From Patescibacteria group bacterium (lineage in GTDB: Bacteria; Patescibacteriota; Microgenomatia; Levybacterales; UBA12049), in contig JAMCZG010000025.1 of NCBI GenBank assembly GCA_023485715.1, positions 1 through 35,201 on the forward strand: a stretch of 35,201 nt of DNA, given 5' to 3'. The notes beneath the pieces were generated by a model, which saw only the letters and a list, made by a program, of their open reading frames with translations, had not been told where the DNA came from and ran no database searches. Position 1 is the stretch's first letter; each line of letters begins with the position of its first letter. This document shows positions 16,670-23,223 of this stretch, one piece after another. A program made the translations under genes and the position numbers.

Positions 16670-18781
16670 ATGGCAAAAAGAAGACATTATAAGAAAAGAC
16701 ATTTTAAACTCAAACTTAAGAAAGAAACAATCTATTCTATTTTTGCTTTCGGCCTGATACTTGTGGGCGTACTTTTATTTTTATCTTTTTCCCGGTCCGG
16801 AGAAAATTTTGTTTTGGTAGATGATCTTCTTTCCGAGAAATTTGGTTTTATGTCTTACCTTTTCCCTTTAGTCTTAATCCTTTTTGGCTTGTTTTTTTTA
16901 AGACTCCGGATATTTTTATCCAAACCCAATGTTTCGATCGGTTTTGCAATTTTTTTTGTGTCGCTTTTGTCACTGGGTAAGAGCGGAGAAATCGGAAAAA
17001 GCATTTTCGCGACACTAGCCGAAATTTTAACAGTCGCTGGAGCAGATGCTGTATTTATCGCCGGACTCGCAGTCGGAATTATAGTATCTTTTGATACATC
17101 GATCGACGAAATTTTTTCGGCCCTTGCATTCGTTTATAAAAATATTCATAGATTATTTCCGGGCAGGATATTTTCTATTTTTAAGACAAAAAGACCTTTA
17201 CTTGTTCAGTCAAAAGGTATGGCGATAAAGGGAGAACAGAAGGATTTAATAGGAATATCGTCTAAAGGAGCCATTCCGTCTCTTGCAGTAAAGAGGGAAC
17301 CGGCTTTTCTTTCGGAAAAACTTGTCAGTAATACTTTACAGGGTCAAATTTGGGAATATCCGCCGCTTAATCTTCTTTCTGATTCTGCCGGACATAAAGC
17401 AAACAGGGGTGATATAAAAAAAACCGCAAGCATAATTGAAAAAACCCTCCAAAGTTTTGGGATCGAGGCCCGCGTTGCCGAAGTTAATTTAGGCCCTGCA
17501 GTCACCCAATATGCATTAGAAATCGCACTCGGTACAAAAGTATCAAAAATTACATCGTTGTCAAACGATCTTGCGCTCGCAACTGAAGCGCCGACTGGAC
17601 AAATAAGAATCGAAGCGCCGATCCCCGGGAGAAATTTGGTAGGAATCGAAATTCCAAACCGGTCGCTCGAAATTGTTTCGCTTAAAACAATGCTCGCGTC
17701 CAGTGTTATGCAAAAGAGTAAGTCAAAGCTCACCGTGTCTCTGGGTCTAGATGTTTCTGGCTCTCCGGTGGTAGCAAATATTGCCAAAATGCCTCACGTT
17801 TTGGTCGCTGGAACGACCGGTTCTGGAAAATCGGTACTGATAAATTCTTTTATATCGTCTCTTTTATTCAGGGCATCACCGGCGGAAGTAAAATTAATAC
17901 TTATTGATCCCAAAAGAGTAGAATTAACAGGATACAACGGAATTCCTCATTTATTACATCCGGTAATAGTTGAATCGGATAAAATTTTATCCGCATTAAA
18001 ATGGGCAATGGGAGAGATGGATAGAAGATATAAAATTTTTGCGGAAGCAAATGTTCGGAATATAGACTCTTATAATGAACTTTCTGCGTTTCAGGCGCTT
18101 CCATATATTGTTATTTTTATCGATGAGCTAGCGGATTTAATGGCGTTTGCCCCAGTCGACGTAGAAGATGCGATCGCGCGTTTAGCCCAGATGGCGCGTG
18201 CAACCGGAATCCATCTTGTAGTTTCTACCCAAAGGCCTTCGGTTGATGTATTAACAGGACTTATTAAGGCAAATATCCCTTGCAGAGTGGCGTTTAACGT
18301 TTCTTCGATGATCGATTCGCGTGTAATTCTTGACACTCCGGGGGCGGAGAAACTTTTGGGTCGGGGAGATATGCTTTATATCCCACCGGAACAGGCAAAA
18401 CCGACTAGAATACAAGGTGCTTTTGTTTCGGATGGGGACGTTAAAAAACTTGTTGATTATCTTAAGTCTAAAGCGCCTGCTGTTGAATACACAGAGGAAG
18501 TAACGACCCAAAAAGTAACGCTTAAAAAGGGAGGGATCTCAGTCAGTTCCGACGGTCGTGATCCGTTTATCGAAGAAGCAATCCGTGTTATTTGCCAATT
18601 CGATAAAGCGTCTGCATCGCTTCTACAAAGGCGTCTTAAAGTCGGCTACGCAAGAGCTGCAAGAATTTTAGACGAACTCGAAGGTATGGGAATTGTTGGT
18701 CCGGGAGAAGGATCAAAGCCCCGGGACGTATTGGTTAAAAACGCCGACGAAATTATTAATAATTTAAATGGCGGACAATAG
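16670..18781 (+). CDS. ftsK: DNA translocase FtsK/SpoIIIE
   Basis: Septum-located, ATP-driven DNA pump for chromosome segregation at division. The N-terminal 150 residues are basic and then hold about four membrane helices; the RecA-like motor follows with Walker A GTTGSGKS (381-388) and Walker B FIDELADL (Asp485-Glu486), and the C-terminal winged-helix gamma domain (about 635-695, DKASASLLQRRLKVGYARAARILDELE in pieces) that reads polar DNA motifs. At 703 residues it resembles SpoIIIE rather than the 1329-residue E. coli FtsK with its long linker. It has its own promoter and is followed 11 nt later by the RodZ-like gene, so division and shape genes are likely co-expressed. Confidence 0.96.
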   Translation: MAKRRHYKKRHFKLKLKKETIYSIFAFGLILVGVLLFLSFSRSGENFVLVDDLLSEKFGFMSYLFPLVLILFGLFFLRLRIFLSKPNVSIGFAIFFVSLLSLGKSGEIGKSIFATLAEILTVAGADAVFIAGLAVGIIVSFDTSIDEIFSALAFVYKNIHRLFPGRIFSIFKTKRPLLVQSKGMAIKGEQKDLIGISSKGAIPSLAVKREPAFLSEKLVSNTLQGQIWEYPPLNLLSDSAGHKANRGDIKKTASIIEKTLQSFGIEARVAEVNLGPAVTQYALEIALGTKVSKITSLSNDLALATEAPTGQIRIEAPIPGRNLVGIEIPNRSLEIVSLKTMLASSVMQKSKSKLTVSLGLDVSGSPVVANIAKMPHVLVAGTTGSGKSVLINSFISSLLFRASPAEVKLILIDPKRVELTGYNGIPHLLHPVIVESDKILSALKWAMGEMDRRYKIFAEANVRNIDSYNELSAFQALPYIVIFIDELADLMAFAPVDVEDAIARLAQMARATGIHLVVSTQRPSVDVLTGLIKANIPCRVAFNVSSMIDSRVILDTPGAEKLLGRGDMLYIPPEQAKPTRIQGAFVSDGDVKKLVDYLKSKAPAVEYTEEVTTQKVTLKKGGISVSSDGRDPFIEEAIRVICQFDKASASLLQRRLKVGYARAARILDELEGMGIVGPGEGSKPRDVLVKNADEIINNLNGGQ

Positions 18782-18784
18782 AAT
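18756..18784 (+). promoter_or_regulatory. Possible promoter for the RodZ-like gene
   Basis: TTAATA (18756-18761), 17 nt spacer, TAGAAT (18779-18784), then 8 nt to the ATG at 18793. The -10 overlaps the TAG stop of ftsK. The boxes are imperfect. Confidence 0.33.
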
Positions 18785-18792
18785 TTTAAATT

Positions 18793-19434
18793 ATGTTAAA
18801 AATCGGCCAGAAGCTTTACGAGGAGCGTGTCAAAAAGAATTTAACCTTAGAAGAAGTTTCTAAAGCGACAAAAATCAGAGCCTCTTTTCTGTCTGCGATC
18901 GAAAAAGGGGATTATAAAAAACTTCCCTCACCGGCATATGCACAGGGATTTGTTAAAAATTATGCTGAGTTTTTAGGGTTATCGGCGAACAAAGCATTGG
19001 CTCTTTTCAGACGTGAATTCGACGAAGAAAAAGCGCTCAGAGTTTTACCCGAAGGCCTAGCTGGAAAAGAGGATTTTCCGGTAGAAGGAATAAAAATCCG
19101 TAAAATTCCGATAATTATAATTTTGATTTTTTTAGTGCTTTTGGGATATATAGTTTTTCAGTATAGATATACCTTTATAAATCCACCTCTGGATGTTAAT
19201 TCTCCGACAGAAAATGCGACGATTAATTCAGAAATTGTAGAAATTTCGGGAAAAACAGATCCTAATTCGACACTAACCATAAATAATAATCCAATTTCTG
19301 TCGAAAGTAATGGTGTGTTTAAGAAAGAGATCGATTTATTTCCTGGAAAATCGACAATTAAAATAAAAGCAGTTAACCGTTTTGGTAAAGAAACGGTTAT
19401 CGAGCGACATGTAGAAATAAAACCTGGTTCTTGA
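18793..19434 (+). CDS. RodZ-like membrane protein with HTH domain
   Basis: A 213-residue bitopic membrane protein. The N-terminal part (1-70) is a RodZ-type HTH_25 domain (LYEERVKKNLTLEEVSKATKI and SAIEKGDYKKLPSPAYAQGFVKNYAEFLG in the usual order), which in RodZ binds MreB. A membrane helix follows at about 105-125, then an extracytoplasmic beta-rich, Ig-like domain with repeated SxVEISGKTDPNSTLTIN-type strands. It is shorter than E. coli RodZ (337). The neighbourhood (FtsK upstream) fits a shape or division role, but no mreB is in the window, so the partner is unknown. Its TGA stop lies within the -35 box of the next gene. Confidence 0.8.
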   Translation: MLKIGQKLYEERVKKNLTLEEVSKATKIRASFLSAIEKGDYKKLPSPAYAQGFVKNYAEFLGLSANKALALFRREFDEEKALRVLPEGLAGKEDFPVEGIKIRKIPIIIILIFLVLLGYIVFQYRYTFINPPLDVNSPTENATINSEIVEISGKTDPNSTLTINNNPISVESNGVFKKEIDLFPGKSTIKIKAVNRFGKETVIERHVEIKPGS

Positions 19435-19459
19435 CATAAAAGCATAAGTGGAGTAACCT
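19431..19459 (+). promoter_or_regulatory. Promoter for the 95-residue membrane protein gene
   Basis: Perfect TTGACA (19431-19436), 17 nt spacer, weak TAACCT (19454-19459), then 6 nt to the ATG at 19466: leaderless geometry again. The -35 overlaps the stop codon of the RodZ-like gene. Confidence 0.5.
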
Positions 19460-19465
19460 ATTTTT

Positions 19466-19753
19466 ATGATAGATGCTGCCCAGCCGATACTACTTTTAGT
19501 GATAATCGTTTTGGCATTCCTTCTTTTGGTTTTAGGAATTCAGGTGTTTTTTATTTTAAGAGAGCTTCGACAGACAATTACTAAGGCGAACAAAGTTTTA
19601 GACGATACAGGTGTTATAACAGAAAGTGTTTCCAAGCCGATTTCTTCTTTTTCAAGTGTTGTCTCGGGAATAAAAGCTGGGGCGTCTTTTGCAAACTTTT
19701 TCAAAAGTAAATTTTATAAAGACGAATCAGAAGGGAAAAAAAATAAAGACTGA
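19466..19753 (+). CDS. Small single-pass membrane protein (DUF948-like)
   Basis: A 95-residue protein with one N-terminal membrane helix (about 6-31) and an amphipathic helical cytoplasmic part (RELRQTITKANKVLDDTG, then VSKPISSFSSVVSGIKAG) ending in a Lys-rich tail. The layout resembles DUF948 proteins, which are often encoded next to YtxH-like proteins, as here. The function is unknown. It ends 7 nt before the YtxH-like gene, so both are probably one transcript. Confidence 0.7.
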   Translation: MIDAAQPILLLVIIVLAFLLLVLGIQVFFILRELRQTITKANKVLDDTGVITESVSKPISSFSSVVSGIKAGASFANFFKSKFYKDESEGKKNKD

Positions 19754-19760
19754 AGAGGCT

Positions 19761-20105
19761 ATGGACCATTACAATCAAAAACAGAAGTCTGGGAACAATT
19801 TTTTTAACGGGTTTATTTGGGGTGCTGTAATAGGGGCCGGGATTTGCTATTTTTTTACAACAAAAACGGGTAAAAAACTGTTAAAAAAATTAACAACAGA
19901 CGGATTGGAAGGAGTAACCGAGGTAACGAATCTAATAAAAGAAGAGGTAAGACACGCTGAAGAACCTCAAATATCAGAAGATTTTGAAGAAGAAGCTGAA
20001 GAAGAGATAAAAACAAACGGCCACGCAAAAAATAACGGATCACCGATTAGAAAAATTACGACTTCAACAAAACGATTCTTCAAAGGTATCCCCAAAAGAA
20101 GTTAA
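19761..20105 (+). CDS. YtxH-like small membrane protein
   Basis: A 114-residue protein with a Gly-rich membrane helix near the N-terminus (GFIWGAVIGAGICYFF, about 14-30) directly followed by TTKTGKKLLKKL, the layout of YtxH-family proteins (GxxxGAxxG helix plus TGKxxR-like motif). The rest is acidic, then basic at the end. I use ATG 19761, preceded by AGAGG at 19755-19759, instead of the upstream in-frame start at 19689, which would lie inside the preceding gene. Its stop codon touches the stop codon of mltG on the other strand with no base between. Confidence 0.72.
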   Translation: MDHYNQKQKSGNNFFNGFIWGAVIGAGICYFFTTKTGKKLLKKLTTDGLEGVTEVTNLIKEEVRHAEEPQISEDFEEEAEEEIKTNGHAKNNGSPIRKITTSTKRFFKGIPKRS

Positions 20106-21065
20106 TTACAATCCGTATTTTTCGATGTTAGCGTTGTGTTCCGCTAAGGTTTTTGAGTAATGATTATGGCCGGAGCTGTCAGATAAATAATAAAGATAAT
20201 CCGTGTTTGCTGGATTAATCGCGGCCTTTATCGAATCGATTCCGGGGTTTGAAATCGGACCTGGAGGGAGATTAGTGTTTTGATAAGTATTATATGAGGA
20301 ATCCAATTTCAAATCATCTATTGTTAAAGATTTTTTCCACCATGATTTTTCATCTAGCTGATAGCCTAATAAATATTGGATTGTTGCGTCGATCTGGAGT
20401 GGCATCGAGAGTTCCAGGCGGTTCATTATTACGGATGCGATAAGGGGTCGGTCTTCGGGGAATCTTGCTTCTCTTTCGATTAATGATGCGATAGTAATAA
20501 TTTCGCTTTTAGATAATTTATTTTGATCTTGGGGTGCAATACTTTCATATTTTGTCTCAAAATTATTCTTGAACATGGAAACGATAAGATCGATGTCGGC
20601 ATCTTTTGGAATTAAATAAGTATCAGGAAAAAGGTAGCCTTCGTTTTCAATAAGATTTTGTTTCCATGCGGGATCGTATGTTGCCAAGCTGGATCGTAGA
20701 ATTTCCGCGATTTCTTCGGCCCGTTTTCCTTCCGGAATCGTAACCCAGATATCAAGACTTCCGTGGGTTAAATTTTCCGCGATTTCTTCGGCGGTCATCG
20801 AGGGTGAGAGCCTAAAATCTCCGGCTTGGATATTTTTTTCGATTCCTAATTTTTTAATCAATATAAAGAATACAACAGGATCTTTTATTAAATTTTTACT
20901 TCTAAGATTATTTGATATTTCTCTTACGCCCTCGCCCTTGTTAACAACAAAAATTACTTGCGATTTATCGGATATGTTTACAGGAGAAAGACCGTTATTC
21001 CACCAAAAAAATCCTACAAGCAAGACGGCAGCAATTATAATACAAAAAATAAATATTCTTTTCAT
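20106..21065 (-). CDS. mltG: Endolytic murein transglycosylase MltG (YceG-like)
   Basis: Inner-membrane enzyme that cuts nascent peptidoglycan strands and helps release them from the synthesis machinery. The 319-residue protein has an N-terminal membrane helix (about 4-22), a LysM-like region (VNKGEGVREISNNLRSKNLI) and the YceG catalytic domain. The likely catalytic glutamate is Glu197 in ASLIEREAR, followed by the family motif ASVIMNRL and QIDATIQYLLG; the NTYQNTNLPPGPISNPG motif is near the end. Length is close to E. coli MltG (340). It is the last gene of the minus-strand operon; its ATG directly follows the TAA of deoA. Confidence 0.95.
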   Translation of the reverse strand: MKRIFIFCIIIAAVLLVGFFWWNNGLSPVNISDKSQVIFVVNKGEGVREISNNLRSKNLIKDPVVFFILIKKLGIEKNIQAGDFRLSPSMTAEEIAENLTHGSLDIWVTIPEGKRAEEIAEILRSSLATYDPAWKQNLIENEGYLFPDTYLIPKDADIDLIVSMFKNNFETKYESIAPQDQNKLSKSEIITIASLIEREARFPEDRPLIASVIMNRLELSMPLQIDATIQYLLGYQLDEKSWWKKSLTIDDLKLDSSYNTYQNTNLPPGPISNPGIDSIKAAINPANTDYLYYLSDSSGHNHYSKTLAEHNANIEKYGL

Positions 21066-22337
21066 TTAATATTCAAGAATCGGAAAGTTTATGATCGAGT
21101 CCTTTCCCTCTTTGAGATTATACACGTTTTCGCTAAAAAGTGTATATATTGTTTCGCCTTTTACTATTTTCTCGTCAATTTTTTTGTTCAAAAAAATTCC
21201 AGCACCTTTTTGTTTAGGTGCGCCCAAAACCTTTGTGACGATGGTCGCATTTTTACTGTGAATTTGTTTCACTGTTCCGTTCTTTTTGGCCTTAACCTCG
21301 TAAACATGTTTTCCTGGTTGTAGATCTTCGCTGTCGACTTTTGGATTTCCGCCTTGTGCTTGTATAATATCCTGCATTTTTTTAAATGCAACGCCAGACT
21401 GTAAAATATTAGTTGCCCAACCGATCGAATTTCCGAAATTTTTTTTAACGTCGTCTTTTAATTTTTGAGGTGAATCTTTAAGACAAAGTTCTAGTAAATT
21501 TCCGGCTAAATTTAAAGCCCTGACTTCGAGATCGATCGGGCGATTCTCTTTTTGCTGTAAAACTCTTATCGCCTCTCGCGTCTCCAGTATCGGTCCGATG
21601 CCCCGTCCGGCAGGCTCGTCTGTTCTATGAACCAGTACGATTATTTTTATATCAAATTTTTTAGCAAGATACTCAAATTTTTCCTTAAGAACATTCGCAT
21701 CTTTAAGTGTATGAACTTTTACCATATCTCCATACGGAAGGTCGATTACAACATGGTTCGACCCGAACGCAACCTTTTTTGCCATAATCGAAACGAGGAT
21801 TTTATCAAAACTCTCAAACAAAAGCGGTTCTTCGATATGTATAATAATGTCGTCTGCAGGTGCTATATTAAAACTTCCTCCCCAGACAATACAGGCATTT
21901 GTTTTCTCGACAATTTTATAAATCTGTTCTCTTGAAAATGATACTGGTGCCAAAACTTCCATGTCGTCTGCGGTCCCACCAGGGGTTGTTATCGCGCGCG
22001 ATGAACTTTTCGGGATTAAAAATCCGGCAGATGCGACAATCGGTACTACGATTAAGGTTGTTCTGGTTCCCGGGACACCCCCGATAGAATGTTTATCCGC
22101 GACGATCCCTTTAAATTTTAATTTTTCGCCTGTTTCGACCATCGCTTTTGTTAAATAAAAGAGTTCTTGATTTGAAAAACCTTTTGAATAACCCGATGCA
22201 GCAAAGTACGTTGTTAAAACATCGCTTAATCTCCTCGATGAAATTTGATCCATAATCGCATAAAGTTCTTCGTAGTTTAATTTTTTTCCGACTAATTTCT
22301 TTCTAATCGCATCGAGTGCTAAATTTTTATGATCCAT
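21066..22337 (-). CDS. deoA: AMP/thymidine phosphorylase (DeoA family, short form)
   Basis: Nucleoside or nucleotide phosphorylase, 423 residues. The phosphate-site motif is KHSIGGVPGTRTT starting at 82, followed by SSRAITTPGGTADDMEVLAPVSF; both are closer to archaeal AMP phosphorylase than to bacterial thymidine phosphorylase (KHSTGGVGD). Yet the roughly 80-residue N-terminal domain of archaeal AMP phosphorylases is missing, so its size is that of E. coli DeoA. In CPR bacteria such enzymes are linked with an AMP-RuBisCO route; no RuBisCO or ribose-1,5-bisphosphate isomerase gene is in this window. I take ATG 22337, which overlaps the TGA of the upstream small gene (TGATG); the TTG one codon earlier is also possible. 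A strong Shine-Dalgarno precedes it. Confidence 0.85.
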   Translation of the reverse strand: MDHKNLALDAIRKKLVGKKLNYEELYAIMDQISSRRLSDVLTTYFAASGYSKGFSNQELFYLTKAMVETGEKLKFKGIVADKHSIGGVPGTRTTLIVVPIVASAGFLIPKSSSRAITTPGGTADDMEVLAPVSFSREQIYKIVEKTNACIVWGGSFNIAPADDIIIHIEEPLLFESFDKILVSIMAKKVAFGSNHVVIDLPYGDMVKVHTLKDANVLKEKFEYLAKKFDIKIIVLVHRTDEPAGRGIGPILETREAIRVLQQKENRPIDLEVRALNLAGNLLELCLKDSPQKLKDDVKKNFGNSIGWATNILQSGVAFKKMQDIIQAQGGNPKVDSEDLQPGKHVYEVKAKKNGTVKQIHSKNATIVTKVLGAPKQKGAGIFLNKKIDEKIVKGETIYTLFSENVYNLKEGKDSIINFPILEY

Positions 22338-22486
22338 CAATATCCTTCTCCTTTTATTTGTTTAATCGAATAAGAAACAATGTTTTTTATTAAAGAGATA
22401 ACAAAATAAAAAATCGAATTGATAATCCGATAAATTGCCGGCCATATTTTTTTAAAAAAAATAATAAATTTATTTTCTTCCTGCAT
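22337..22486 (-). CDS. 49-residue hydrophobic/basic membrane peptide, unknown
   Basis: A short gene between the sortase and deoA. It starts 2 nt after the sortase stop and its TGA overlaps the deoA ATG, exactly filling a gap that would otherwise be unexplained in a gapless operon. The peptide starts MQEENKF, then has KKIWPAIYRIINSIFYFVIS, a hydrophobic and aromatic stretch with interspersed Lys/Arg, and ends KQIKGEGY; it probably lies in or on the membrane. Its last codons contain the Shine-Dalgarno for deoA. I recognise no family. It has no Shine-Dalgarno of its own and would rely on coupling from the sortase. Confidence 0.6.
   Translation of the reverse strand: MQEENKFIIFFKKIWPAIYRIINSIFYFVISLIKNIVSYSIKQIKGEGY
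22343..22352 (-). promoter_or_regulatory. Double Shine-Dalgarno for deoA
   Basis: On the minus strand AGGAG (22352-22348) is followed at once by AAGGA (22347-22343), 5 nt before the ATG at 22337. It supports translation of deoA from this ATG and lies inside the 49-codon gene. Confidence 0.65.
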
Positions 22487-22488
22487 TT

Positions 22489-23223
22489 TTATATTTTTTC
22501 GAATCTCGCTTTAATGATTAACCTTTTCCATGTGGTTCCGGGGGGCGTGCAGGTAATCAAAGTTAAATAGCTGTCGTCATAGTTTTGACTAAAAACAGAA
22601 GTATCGTCCGCGTCAACAACAGTTATGTTAAATACCTTATACAGATATTCGATTCCATCTATCTTTACTTTAATCTCGTCTCCTATTTTTAGCAGATATG
22701 TTGTCGCAAAAATTGTTTTGTAATCATTTTGATTAAAAAGTTGAGGTAATGTCGAATGTCCGACAACAACAGCATTTCCTTTATTGGGTGGTATCGCTGT
22801 CCCGCTATAATTAATTAGATGTTTGCTGAGATCAAAATCTACCGTCGAAACGGTTGCATCTTTTATTCCAACTTTTGGGATGGAAAGGGTATAAGATTGA
22901 ATTTGCGGTGATTTATCCTCTGTCTTAAAATTTGGAAACCAATTTTGGGCATTAGTATAATCGATACCGCTAATTTTTTCTGTCGTTGCGGCGATTAAGC
23001 TTTGGACAGTTGATTTATTGACAATCGTATATTTGGGAATCGGTGCAGTAAGTTCATTAGACGCAAAAACCGGGGCAAAATATATTTGCCATGAGATTAA
23101 TGGAAAAAAAATATACAGTGCTGCGATAAAACCGAAAAATGCTATAAGAAAACTACCGAATTGCAAAAATTTTCGGGAATCAATCTTTATTTGGTTTTTG
23201 CTTTTGTAGTAATATTCACTCAT
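22489..23223 (-). CDS. Sortase (class D/E-like transpeptidase)
   Basis: Membrane-bound Cys transpeptidase of 244 residues. There is an N-terminal membrane helix (about 22-45), a spacer, then the sortase beta-barrel with catalytic His156 (VVVGHST), Cys225 (TLITCTPPG) and Arg234 (TWKRLIIKAR). The TLxTCTP context fits class D/E sortases. Its substrate signal is not known; none of the proteins in this window shows a classical LPXTG-helix-KR tail. It overlaps the end of the baseplate-J-like gene by 8 nt, so it is coupled to it, suggesting joint function at the cell surface. Confidence 0.9.
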   Translation of the reverse strand: MSEYYYKSKNQIKIDSRKFLQFGSFLIAFFGFIAALYIFFPLISWQIYFAPVFASNELTAPIPKYTIVNKSTVQSLIAATTEKISGIDYTNAQNWFPNFKTEDKSPQIQSYTLSIPKVGIKDATVSTVDFDLSKHLINYSGTAIPPNKGNAVVVGHSTLPQLFNQNDYKTIFATTYLLKIGDEIKVKIDGIEYLYKVFNITVVDADDTSVFSQNYDDSYLTLITCTPPGTTWKRLIIKARFEKI

